The notes beneath the pieces are model-generated. The model ran no database searches. It was given only the letters and a program-made list of their open reading frames with translations, and was not told the DNA's origin. 64,000 bases of DNA, taken from Inquilinus sp052113205 (GTDB lineage Bacteria > Pseudomonadota > Alphaproteobacteria > DSM-16000 > Inquilinaceae). The position numbers and the translations under genes were made by a program. The stretch covers positions 1-64,000 of the forward strand of contig NZ_JBFRCU010000024.1 in the NCBI RefSeq assembly GCF_052113205.1, written 5' to 3'. Position 1 is the first letter of the stretch; every line of letters starts with the position of its first letter. Positions 37,240-45,642 of the stretch are shown here, piece after piece.

Positions 37240-38775
37240 TCACTTCTCGACGTAGGCGTTCCAGAAATACGGCCACGGGGCCGGGGTCACGCCCTGCAGC
37301 GCCTTGGACTTGGCCGAGAGGGCGTTGAAGTCGCCGACCTTGATCAGCGGCACCTCGTCGGCCATCACCTGCTGCACGCCGGCCCAGAGCTTCACCCGCT
37401 CCTCCTGCGTCAGCGCCTGGTTGAAGGCGCCGACCGCCTTGTCCTTGGCCGGCGTGTCCCACCAGCCGGGCGAGCCCTTGGCCAGGGCGCCGATCAGCGC
37501 CGGCTCCGGCAGGAACGGGCTGTGGCTGATGTAGATCTCCCACAACGCCGGATCGGTCCGGCGCTGGGTCAGCGTCGCCCAGTCGGTGACGTCGACCTGG
37601 ACCTGGAAGCCGGCGGCCTTCAGGTACTCCGCCGCCACCAGCGCCATCTTGTAGTGGAACTCGTATTGCCGGCTGGTCAGGATCCGGATCGGCGTCTTGC
37701 CGTCATAGCCGGCCTCCTCGAGCAGCTTCTGCGCGCCCTCGGCATCGCCCTTGTTGTAGACCTCGGTGCCGACCTCGGTGCGCCAGGGAAAGCCCTCCGG
37801 ATACATCGCGGCGTCGAGGGCGTAGAAGTCGGTGCTGCCGAAGGCGGCGGCCAGCATGTCCTCCTCGTTCAGCGCCAGCTGCACGGCCTTGCGCAGCTTC
37901 AGGTCGCTGAGCAGGCCCTGCTTGGTGTTCATGACGAAGACCGGCCAGCCGAAGGGCTTCAGGATGATCGGCTCCGACGCCCCGGCCTTGATCTTGTCGA
38001 CGGCCTCGACCGGCAGGGAATCGGTGTAGTCGAACTGACCGGCCACCGCGCCCTCGACCCGGGTGTTGGCGTTCGGCACCGGGGTGAAGCGGATCTCGTC
38101 GAGATACTGCTTGCGGGCGCCGCCATAGCCGTTCGGGTCGCCCTCGCGCGGCTTGTAGCCGTCGAAGCGGACCAGCTGGATGTACTGGTCGGCCACCCGC
38201 GCCTTCAGCATGTAGGGGCCGCTGCCGACCGGGTCCTTCATCTCCGGCGCGATCTTCTCCGACGGCACGATCACCGCCGCGCTGTTGTTGAAGGCCAGCA
38301 GGGCCAGCAGCGGCGCGAAGGGCTGCTTCAGCGAGATCTTGATGGTCGAGGCATCGACCTTCTCGATCGCCTCGATGTTGCCGGCGGCCAGCTTTCCGCG
38401 CGACGCCACTTCGGTCCACCGCTTCAGTGAGGCGACGACGTCGTCGGCGTCCAGCGCCGAGCCGTCGTGGAAGGTCAGGCCCTGGCGGATCTTGATGGTG
38501 TAGACGCGGCCGTCGGCGCTGATCTCCGGCATCGCATCGGCGACCAGCGGCGTGACGCCCCAATTGGCGTCGAAGGTGTAGAGCGTCTCGAAGATGTGCT
38601 GGGTGATGATGCCGACCAGGTCGGCGGTGCTGACCATCGGGTCCAGCGTCGGCGGCTCGCCGATCGTCGCCACGGTGATCGTCCCGCCCTTGGCCGGCGC
38701 AGCCATAGCGCCCGAGGATATCGGCAGGATCGCGAGTGCGATCAGGCCCAGAATTCCCGACGTCATTCGCAGCAT
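37240..38775 (-). CDS. Peptide-type ABC transporter substrate-binding protein (DppA-like)
   Basis: This 511-residue family 5 binding protein has a signal peptide (SGILGLIALAILPISSGAMA), with the mature chain beginning near APAKGG. The mature start GGTITVATIGEPPTLDPMVS and the segment VYTIKIRQGLTFHDGSALDA are the standard family pattern. The repeated W-containing binding segments suggest a peptide-sized or acyl-amino-acid ligand. It is the first gene of the operon, with GGGGAG before the ATG, and is divergent from an IclR regulator. Ligand choice is unknown; the enclosed amidohydrolase suggests an acylated hydroxy or amino acid. Confidence 0.93.
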   Translation of the reverse strand: MLRMTSGILGLIALAILPISSGAMAAPAKGGTITVATIGEPPTLDPMVSTADLVGIITQHIFETLYTFDANWGVTPLVADAMPEISADGRVYTIKIRQGLTFHDGSALDADDVVASLKRWTEVASRGKLAAGNIEAIEKVDASTIKISLKQPFAPLLALLAFNNSAAVIVPSEKIAPEMKDPVGSGPYMLKARVADQYIQLVRFDGYKPREGDPNGYGGARKQYLDEIRFTPVPNANTRVEGAVAGQFDYTDSLPVEAVDKIKAGASEPIILKPFGWPVFVMNTKQGLLSDLKLRKAVQLALNEEDMLAAAFGSTDFYALDAAMYPEGFPWRTEVGTEVYNKGDAEGAQKLLEEAGYDGKTPIRILTSRQYEFHYKMALVAAEYLKAAGFQVQVDVTDWATLTQRRTDPALWEIYISHSPFLPEPALIGALAKGSPGWWDTPAKDKAVGAFNQALTQEERVKLWAGVQQVMADEVPLIKVGDFNALSAKSKALQGVTPAPWPYFWNAYVEK

Positions 38776-38802
38776 TGACTCCCCCTGTCGTGAGCTTCTA
38801 CT

Positions 38803-38839
38803 ATTCCGTTATTAAGAAACATCATCTTCCGTTGCGGAA
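38803..38839. promoter_or_regulatory. Candidate IclR operator upstream of the peptide-transporter operon
   Basis: The palindrome TTCCGTTGCGGAA is at 38827-38839. A related half-site, ATTCCGTT, lies at 38803-38810, 23 bp away and on the same helix face. Both are in the 226-bp gap between the binding-protein gene and the divergent IclR gene, just upstream of the former. The link to the neighbouring IclR protein is inferred from position. Confidence 0.5.
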
Positions 38840-39001
38840 TACGCTAGGACCATCGCGACGGGGACGTCAACCCCATCCGATCGAGGCGAGCGGCGGAAAC
38901 GCTCGGCGATTGACCGCAATGCAAGGCAAAGCCTAGCTTCAGACAAACGAGAACTATACCACTCGGCCGGAGCATCGGCCGGGAGAGACGGGACGGGGAT
39001 C

Positions 39002-39796
39002 ATGGCGGAAGCAGCGGTGGCCAAGGCCGAGAGGGCAAGCGAGCGCAGCCGGGTCAGCGGCATCGAGCGCGCCGTGCAGATCTGCGATCATCTGCTGGCC
39101 ATGGGCCGCCCCCTCACCGCCTACGACGTGTCCAAGGCGCTGGGCGCGCCGATGTCGACGATCTACGGCGTGGTCGATTCGCTGCTGCGCCAGGATCTGC
39201 TGTCGCGCGACGGCGACGGACTGCTGTGGTTCGGCCCCCGCCTCTACCATTACGGCCTGGCCTATGGCCGCAGCCTGAACCTGCTGGAGACCGCATCGCA
39301 GGAGATGCGGGAGCTGAGCCGGCTGCTGGGCGAGACGGTGCAGGTCTGCGGCCGCGACGACGGCCATATGGTGGTGCTGGCGATGGCCGAGCCGGCCGGG
39401 CATTTCCGGGTGTCGTCCAAGATCGGCACCCGGGTGCCGCTGAACTGGACCGCTTCCGGCCGGCTGCTGATCGGCCACCTGCCCTGGGCGGAGCGGGTCG
39501 AGCTGATGCGCCGGGTCGCCCTGCCCTCGCCCACCGGCATGGCCGAGACCGACCCGGAAGCGCTGTGCCGGATCGCGGAGAGCGCGCTGACCGAGAAGCT
39601 GGCGATCCAGCTCAGCGAATCCGACTTCGCCGTGGCCTGCATCGCCGCGCCGATCTGCGCCCCGAACGGCGATTGCGACGCCACGATCAGCGTCGTGCTG
39701 CCCGAGCAGAAGGCGCGCGAGCGCGAGCGCACCTACAGCGTCGCGGTGCAGGAAGCCGCGAGCCGGATCGAGCGGCTGCTCGGCTGGACCGCCTGA
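39002..39796 (+). CDS. IclR-family transcriptional regulator
   Basis: This 264-residue regulator has an N-terminal winged helix-turn-helix at about 18-80 (GIERAVQICDHLLAMGRPLT, LGAPMSTIYGVVDSLLRQ). The effector domain follows, with RVPLNWTASGRLLIGHLPWA matching the IclR C-terminal pattern. Residues ESDFAVACIAAPICAPNGDC near the end form part of the ligand pocket of this family. The ATG at 39002 follows GGGACGGGGATC. It is divergent from the peptide-transporter operon and is its probable regulator, responding to the imported compound or its breakdown product. Confidence 0.92.
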   Translation: MAEAAVAKAERASERSRVSGIERAVQICDHLLAMGRPLTAYDVSKALGAPMSTIYGVVDSLLRQDLLSRDGDGLLWFGPRLYHYGLAYGRSLNLLETASQEMRELSRLLGETVQVCGRDDGHMVVLAMAEPAGHFRVSSKIGTRVPLNWTASGRLLIGHLPWAERVELMRRVALPSPTGMAETDPEALCRIAESALTEKLAIQLSESDFAVACIAAPICAPNGDCDATISVVLPEQKARERERTYSVAVQEAASRIERLLGWTA

Positions 39797-39913
39797 GGCC
39801 TATTCCATTCGAAGCGCCTGGCTCCCGAAATTTTATCGATCCTCTTGGCAGGCGATGCCCAACTGAGGATTCTTTGCTTCATCACAAGCCTTCTCGGAGC
39901 AGGGAGCGTATTC

Positions 39914-41941
39914 ATGGCCACTTTTACCGGCACCAATGGTGCCGAAGTCCTACCCGATCTGATCATCGGCCCCGTCCAGGGCATCGGCAACGACTTCGTC
40001 GACGCGCTCGGCGGCGATGACGTCGCCATAGGCTGGTCCGGCGACGACGTGATCCGCGGCGGCGCCGGGGCGGACGTGATCATCGGCGGCCTGCTCAACG
40101 CCGCCGGCATCATCACCCTCTCGGGCATCGATGCGTCGGACTACACGACCTCGGTCGACGGCGTGACCATCGACCTCTCGGTGATCCTCAGCCTGACCCT
40201 GCCGATCCTGGGCATCAACATCCAGCTCACCGGCGCCTCGCAGGGCTTCGGCGGCGACGCGCAGGGCGACTGGCTGGTCGGCATCGTCAACCTGCTCGGC
40301 TCCAACACCGGCGGCGACAACCTCACCGGCAGCGCCGCCGCCAACACGCTGGCCGGCCAGGGCGGCGACGACACGCTCGGCGGCGAAGGGGGCAACGACA
40401 TCCTCCTCGGTGGCGTCGGGGACGACGTGCTGATCGGCGGCGGCGGTGCCGATTCGCTGCAGGGCGGCGCCGACACCGACACGGCGGACTATTCCGGTTC
40501 CGCCTCGGCCGTCACCGTCGACCTGACCACCGGCACCGGCAGCGGCGGCGACGCGCAGGGCGACACCCTGACCGGCATCGAGAACCTGATCGGGTCGTTC
40601 GGCGACGACAGCCTCACCGGCGACGCCGGCAACAACACGCTCATCGGCGGCGCCGGGGCCGACGCCCTCACCGGCAATGGTGGCGTCGACACGGCCGACT
40701 ATTCCGGCTCCAGCGCCGGCGTGACCGTCGACCTGGCCGCCGGCACCGGCACCGGCGGCGACGCCCAGGGCGACACGCTGAGCGGCATCGAGAATCTCAA
40801 CGGCACGGCCTTCACCGACCATCTATACGGCGACGCCTCGAACAACCTGATCCTCGGCCTCGACGGCGACGACACGATCCGCGGCGGCGCCGGCACCGAC
40901 GCCATCGACGGCGGCCCCGGATCGGACTTCGCCAACTACCAGGGCTCGTCGGCCGCGGTCGACGTCAACCTGCTGACCGGCGTCAACACCGGCGGTGACG
41001 CCGCCGGCGACACGCTGGTCAACATCGAGAACCTGTACGGGTCGAGCCACAACGACACGCTGACCGGCGACAACGGCCGCAACATCATCGGCGGCGAGCT
41101 CGGCGATGACACGATCGTCGGCAATGCCGGCGACGACTCGCTCGCCGGCGAGGGCGGCAACGACACGCTCGACGGCGGTGACGGCAACGACCGTCTCGTC
41201 GGCGGCGACGGTACCGACATTGCCGATGGCGGGGCCAACAACGATTCCATCGACGGCGGCACCGGCGACGACACCATCAATGGCGGCGCCGGGGACGACA
41301 CCCTCACCGCCGGCGCCGGGGCCGACACGGTCAACGGCAATGACGGCAACGATATCCTCCACGCGGGCGAAGGGGCCGACCACATCGACGGCGGTGCCGG
41401 CATCGACACCGCCTACTACATCAACAGCACCGCGGGCGTGACCGTGGACCTGGGTGCGGGCATCGCCTCCGGCGGCGACGCCGCCGGCGACACGCTGGCC
41501 AATATCGAGCAGCTCCACGGATCGAGCCTGGCCGACGCCCTGAGCGGAGACATCGGCAACAACCGGCTCTGGGGTTATGGCGGCGACGACGTGCTGACGG
41601 GACGCATCGGGGCCGACACGCTGAAGGGCGGCGCCGGCAACGACAGCTTCGTCTACACCTCGATCGCCGATAGCACCGTGGCCGCATCCGGCCGCGACAC
41701 GATCGAGGACTTCTCGACCGGCGACCGGATCGACCTGTCCGCGGTCGACGCCAACGGACCGGGCGATGCCTTCGTCTTCGGCACCGGCAATTTCACCGGC
41801 ACTCTGGGCGAATTACGGGTGGTGGCGTTGTCCAACGGCTACCAGGCGGTCTATGGCGACACAAACGGTGACAAGGTCGCGGACTTCGCCATCGTCGTCC
41901 TGTCCGACCACGCGCTGACCGCCGGCGACTTCGTGCTTTGA
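39914..41941 (+). CDS. RTX-type calcium-binding repeat protein, paralogue 1
   Basis: This 675-residue acidic protein is built of nonapeptide repeats of the GGxGxDxUx type (for example GGAGADVIIGG and GGDGNDRLVGG), which form a calcium-stabilised beta roll outside the cell. Longer blocks DYSGS-VTVDL-GTGTGGDAQGDTL recur between the nonapeptide tracts. There is no Sec signal peptide. The C-terminus after about 600 (RDTIEDFSTGDRIDLSAVDA to GDFVL) looks like the type I secretion signal of M10-type RTX exoproteins. No catalytic domain is visible, so it may be a structural or adhesive surface protein. The ATG at 39914 (MATFTGTNGAEV) matches the start of the second paralogue. No type I exporter is in the window. 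Confidence 0.85.
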   Translation: MATFTGTNGAEVLPDLIIGPVQGIGNDFVDALGGDDVAIGWSGDDVIRGGAGADVIIGGLLNAAGIITLSGIDASDYTTSVDGVTIDLSVILSLTLPILGINIQLTGASQGFGGDAQGDWLVGIVNLLGSNTGGDNLTGSAAANTLAGQGGDDTLGGEGGNDILLGGVGDDVLIGGGGADSLQGGADTDTADYSGSASAVTVDLTTGTGSGGDAQGDTLTGIENLIGSFGDDSLTGDAGNNTLIGGAGADALTGNGGVDTADYSGSSAGVTVDLAAGTGTGGDAQGDTLSGIENLNGTAFTDHLYGDASNNLILGLDGDDTIRGGAGTDAIDGGPGSDFANYQGSSAAVDVNLLTGVNTGGDAAGDTLVNIENLYGSSHNDTLTGDNGRNIIGGELGDDTIVGNAGDDSLAGEGGNDTLDGGDGNDRLVGGDGTDIADGGANNDSIDGGTGDDTINGGAGDDTLTAGAGADTVNGNDGNDILHAGEGADHIDGGAGIDTAYYINSTAGVTVDLGAGIASGGDAAGDTLANIEQLHGSSLADALSGDIGNNRLWGYGGDDVLTGRIGADTLKGGAGNDSFVYTSIADSTVAASGRDTIEDFSTGDRIDLSAVDANGPGDAFVFGTGNFTGTLGELRVVALSNGYQAVYGDTNGDKVADFAIVVLSDHALTAGDFVL

Positions 41942-41984
41942 GCAGCGAGCCGGACCGAGCAGCCGGACGACCCAAGCCGTTGGG

Positions 41985-42215
41985 CTAGCGGCGCCGGGCT
42001 GCGAGGTCGCGGGCGACCGGGTCCACTGTCTGGTCGAAGGCCGCGGCCTCCGCCACCGCGGTGCGCAGCGCGCGCCGCTTCTGCGCAACATAGGCCGCAC
42101 CGGTGATGCCGGACGGGGCGGCCGGGTCGTCGTGGCGGAAGGCCCGCTGCGCCCGGCTGGTCGCCTGCGCCACCTGCTTGGCCCGCCCCACCTGGCGTGT
42201 GAAATCGCGATCCAT
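41985..42215 (-). CDS. Small basic hypothetical protein
   Basis: A 76-residue, alanine- and arginine-rich protein (MDRDFTRQVGRAKQVAQATS ... DPVARDLAARRR). It is probably helical, with no signal peptide, membrane span or cysteine. GGGAGAG lies at good distance before the ATG at 42215, which supports translation. It lies on the minus strand between the two RTX genes. I do not recognise it. A spurious frame is possible but less likely given the ribosome-binding site. Confidence 0.55.
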   Translation of the reverse strand: MDRDFTRQVGRAKQVAQATSRAQRAFRHDDPAAPSGITGAAYVAQKRRALRTAVAEAAAFDQTVDPVARDLAARRR

Positions 42216-42325
42216 GGCGATCTCTCCCTTGGTTCTGGGATGCGGCGGCAGCCGCATCGACGTCGGTGATCGGAAAACGCCGATAACCGCGGCGGTGTTC
42301 CTACGGGATCATGTCGAAGGCAGAA

Positions 42326-42456
42326 CGTCAATGGCCGCCCCCGGATGGGCTTGGGCGAACCCGAGCGTCAGCTGCCCAGCTTGTCCTGGTCATGGCGCCA
42401 TTGACATTTGTTATTTTGCACAACCGTTTATTTGGAACGACCGTCGTGTCAATGGC
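42326..42456 (+). promoter_or_regulatory. Repeated GTCAATGGC sites in the AT-rich region before RTX paralogue 2
   Basis: Three copies of a GTCAATGGC unit lie upstream of the second RTX gene: CGTCAATGGC at 42326-42335, its inverse GCCATTGACA at 42397-42406, and TGTCAATGGC at 42447-42456. The last two form a perfect 10-bp inverted repeat 40 bp apart, and the inverted copy contains a TTGACA hexamer that could be a -35 element. The surrounding 42400-42560 is strikingly AT-rich for this genome. The rest of the 443-bp gap (42216-42658) shows no gene. A regulator-binding region is likely; the protein is unknown. Confidence 0.5.
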
Positions 42457-42658
42457 AATCGTTTGCCGACGACAGATGATACCGATCACATCATAGTTAA
42501 CATAATTTCATAATCACTTACCATATCGTCATACAATTATGGGTTGATTGCGCTTCGGTCGGCCGCCGATCGCATTTTTGTTGAACATTGCGAGAAGAAG
42601 TGACCAACTACGGCGCCCACTTCATATCGGGCCCAGATCATAGTGGGGAGGAATATTC

Positions 42659-44695
42659 ATGGCCACTTTTACCGGCACCAACGGCGCCGAGATCATACCG
42701 AGCCTTCTCCTCGGTCCAGTCCAAGCCCTCGGCAACGATTTCGTCGACGCGCTCGGCGGCGATGACATCGCCATCGGCTGGTCGGGCGACGACGTGATCC
42801 GCGGCGGCGCCGGGGCGGACGTGATCATCGGCGGCCTGCTGAACCTGGCCGGCATCATCACCCTGTCGGGCGTCGACGCGTCGGACTACACCACATCGGT
42901 CGCCGGCGTGACCATCGACCTGTCGACCCTCGTCAACCTGACCCTGCCGATCCTGGGCATCAACGTCCAGCTGACCGGCGCCTCGCAAGGCTTCGGCGGC
43001 GACGCCCAGGGCGACTATCTGGTCGGCATCGTCAACCTGCTCGGCTCCGACACCGGTGGCGACAACCTCACCGGCAGCGCCGCCGCCAACAACCTGAACG
43101 GCCAGGGCGGCGACGACACGCTCGACGGCCAGGGGGGCAACGACACCCTCATCGGCGGCGCCGGGGACGACACGCTGGTCGGCGGCGGCGGTGCCGATTC
43201 GCTGAACGGTGGCACCGGCTTCGATACGGCGGATTATTCCGGCTCCGCGACGCCCGTGACGGTCAACCTGCTTACCGGCACAGGCACCGGCGGCGACGCG
43301 CAGGGCGACACCCTGACCGGCGTCGAGCGCGTGATCGGGTCGGCCGGCAACGACACCCTCACCGGCTCGGCCGGCGACGACACCCTCATCGGCGGCGCCG
43401 GGGCCGACGCGATCAACGGCAATGGCGGCGTCGACACCGTCGACTACTCCGGCTCGAGCGCCGGCGTGACCGTCGACCTGACCGCCGGCACCGGCGTCGG
43501 CGGCGACGCCCAGGGCGACACGCTGACCAACATCGAGAATGTCGACGGCACGGCGTTCGTCGACCACCTGTACGGCAATGCCTCGGACAACACCCTCAAC
43601 GGCCGCGAGAGCGACGACACGCTTCGCGGTGGCGCCGGCGCCGATGTGCTGAACGGCGACGCGGGCTCGGACTTCGCCAACTACCAGGGCTCGGCGGCGG
43701 CGGTCACCGTCAACCTGCTGACCGACACCGCCAGCGGCGGCGACGCCACCGGCGACCAGCTCAACAGCATCGAGAACCTGTACGGCTCCAGCAACGACGA
43801 CTTCCTGACCGGCGACAACGCCCGCAACATCATCGGCGGCGAGCTCGGCAACGACACGCTCGTCGGCAATGCCGGCGACGACTCGCTCTCCGGTGAGGCC
43901 GGCAACGACAGCCTCGACGGCGGCGACGGTGCCGACCGGCTGGTCGGCGGCGACGGCGTCGACGTCGCCAGCGGCGGGGCCAACAACGACTCGATCGACG
44001 GCGGCACCGGTGACGACACCCTCAATGGCGGTGCCGGGGACGACACCATCTCGGGCGGCACCGGCATCGACACGATCAACGGCGATGACGGCAACGACTA
44101 CATCGAAGGCGGGGCCGGGGCCGACACGATCAACGGCGGCGCCGGCATCGACACGACGTCCTATGCCAATTCTTCCGCGGGGGTGGTCGTCAACCTCCAG
44201 GCCGGCACCGGCGCCTTCGGCGATGCCGAAGGCGACAGCCTGGTCGGGGTCGAGCAGGCGATGGGGTCGGGCTTCAACGACGTTATTGCCGGCACCGCGG
44301 GCAACAACACGCTCTGGGGCCTGGCCGGAAACGACCAGCTCTCCGGCGGAAACGGTGCCGACACGCTGAAGGGCGGCGCCGGTAACGACACCTTCGTCTA
44401 TACCAGCATCGGCGAGAGCACCGTGGCGGCGGCGGGCCGGGACACGATCACCGACTTCACGACCGGCGACCACATCGACCTGTCCGTGATCGACGCCAAT
44501 AGCGACGGCCCGGGCAACACCGCCTTCACCTTCGGCACCGGCGCCTTCACCGGCGCAGCTGGCGAGATCCGGGTGGTGACCCAGCCCAATGGCTACCAGG
44601 CGGTCTATGGCGACACCACCGGCGACAAGGTCCCGGACTTCGCCATCGTCGTCTTTTCCGACCACGCGCTGACCGCCAGCGACTTCGTGCTCTGA
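42659..44695 (+). CDS. RTX-type calcium-binding repeat protein, paralogue 2
   Basis: A 678-residue paralogue of the protein at 39914, aligning along its whole length. It shares the start MATFTGTNGAE and the DIAIGWSGDDVIRGGAGADV segment. It has the same alternation of nonapeptide tracts with DYSGS-type blocks, and the same end HALTASDFVL. Differences are mostly single residues within repeats, so the duplication is not fresh. Secretion by a type I system is inferred from the C-terminus; no exporter is nearby. GGGGAGGA precedes the ATG. A near-perfect terminator follows at 44713. It has its own AT-rich regulatory region and so is probably controlled separately from paralogue 1. Confidence 0.86.
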   Translation: MATFTGTNGAEIIPSLLLGPVQALGNDFVDALGGDDIAIGWSGDDVIRGGAGADVIIGGLLNLAGIITLSGVDASDYTTSVAGVTIDLSTLVNLTLPILGINVQLTGASQGFGGDAQGDYLVGIVNLLGSDTGGDNLTGSAAANNLNGQGGDDTLDGQGGNDTLIGGAGDDTLVGGGGADSLNGGTGFDTADYSGSATPVTVNLLTGTGTGGDAQGDTLTGVERVIGSAGNDTLTGSAGDDTLIGGAGADAINGNGGVDTVDYSGSSAGVTVDLTAGTGVGGDAQGDTLTNIENVDGTAFVDHLYGNASDNTLNGRESDDTLRGGAGADVLNGDAGSDFANYQGSAAAVTVNLLTDTASGGDATGDQLNSIENLYGSSNDDFLTGDNARNIIGGELGNDTLVGNAGDDSLSGEAGNDSLDGGDGADRLVGGDGVDVASGGANNDSIDGGTGDDTLNGGAGDDTISGGTGIDTINGDDGNDYIEGGAGADTINGGAGIDTTSYANSSAGVVVNLQAGTGAFGDAEGDSLVGVEQAMGSGFNDVIAGTAGNNTLWGLAGNDQLSGGNGADTLKGGAGNDTFVYTSIGESTVAAAGRDTITDFTTGDHIDLSVIDANSDGPGNTAFTFGTGAFTGAAGEIRVVTQPNGYQAVYGDTTGDKVPDFAIVVFSDHALTASDFVL

Positions 44696-44712
44696 GTCCC
44701 CTCGGGCACACC

Positions 44713-44749
44713 CCCCATCCTGCCTCCGGGCAGGATGGGGTCTTTTTTT
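44713..44749 (+). terminator. Rho-independent terminator of RTX paralogue 2
   Basis: A perfect 12-bp stem, CCCCATCCTGCC/GGCAGGATGGGG, with a four-base loop TCCG is followed by TCTTTTTTT. It lies 17 bp after the stop codon. Confidence 0.95.
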
Positions 44750-44859
44750 GTCCGCTTCCCGCCGCCGCGACGATATGGGCGGCTTGGCCCGGGCCGGTTC
44801 GGCGGCGATACTCGGTTGCGGGGAAGCCGGCACCGACCGGCCGGAACAGGCGGACCAGG

Positions 44860-45597
44860 ATGCGGCTCACATCGGCTCTGATCGCGGGCGCGCTCCTCGC
44901 CCTCTCGGCCCTGGCCGCTTCGGCGGCCGCACCGCTGCTGCCCGGTTTGGGCCCCGACGACCGGCGCATGCCGGTGGACGGCACCGCCGCCCCGTGGCGC
45001 AGCCTGACCAAGGTGCAGACCGGCATCGGCGGCCGCTGCACCGGCGCCCTGATCGGCCCCCGCCGCGTGCTGACCGCGGCGCATTGCCTGTTCAATCCGC
45101 GCACCCGCCGTTTCCTGCCCGCCTCCTCGTTGCATGTGCTGTTCGGCTACGAGCGCGGCGAGTTCATCGAGCACACCCTGGTCACCGAGGTGATCCACGC
45201 CGACAGCTACGACCCGTTGCGGCCGCGCGAGGAATATGCGGCGGACTGGGCGATCCTGGTGCTCGCCGCCGATGCCCCGCCCCAGGCGCCGCCGCTGGTG
45301 GTGTCGGAATCGGTGCCCTCGCCGGGAACGGCGGTCGTGCTCGGCGGCTACAGCCAGGACAAGGCGCAGATCATCACCGCCGACACCGCCTGCATGGTGC
45401 TGGGCACCGACCGCACCACCAAGGGGCCGGTGCTGATCCACGACTGCAACGGCACGCGCGGCACCAGCGGCAGCCCGCTGCTGGCGCTGCACGACGGCGA
45501 CTGGCAGGTGGTGGGCATCGCCGTGGCCGGGTCGACCGACCGGCTGACCCTGAACTTCGCGGTCCCGGCCTCCGCCTTCGCCGCGGCGCTGCGGTAG
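44860..45597 (+). CDS. Secreted trypsin-like serine protease
   Basis: This 245-residue protein has a signal peptide (LTSALIAGALLALSALAA, cleaved near ASAAAP) and a chymotrypsin-fold domain. The catalytic triad is H75 in LTAAHCLF, D129 in YAADWAILVL and S203 in GTRGTSGSPLL. The GTSGSP serine motif differs from the classic GDSGGP, as in many bacterial trypsin-like enzymes. Cysteines occur at the histidine site and near the serine. There is no PDZ domain, so it is not a DegP-type chaperone protease. It precedes the hen1 gene by 45 bp on the same strand, but I see no functional link. Confidence 0.87.
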   Translation: MRLTSALIAGALLALSALAASAAAPLLPGLGPDDRRMPVDGTAAPWRSLTKVQTGIGGRCTGALIGPRRVLTAAHCLFNPRTRRFLPASSLHVLFGYERGEFIEHTLVTEVIHADSYDPLRPREEYAADWAILVLAADAPPQAPPLVVSESVPSPGTAVVLGGYSQDKAQIITADTACMVLGTDRTTKGPVLIHDCNGTRGTSGSPLLALHDGDWQVVGIAVAGSTDRLTLNFAVPASAFAAALR

Positions 45598-45642
45598 CGG
45601 ACCTGCCTTCCCCGGGACCAGGCCTTCGGCTACAGAGGCCTG

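Noticed and set aside
40300..44400. CRISPR-like repetitiveness
   Set aside because: The repeats are in frame and encode RTX nonapeptides; there are no uniform spacers or cas genes.
39914..44695. RTX toxins or proteases
   Set aside because: No catalytic zinc motif, lipase serine motif or pore-forming hydrophobic region is visible, so only repeat proteins are claimed.
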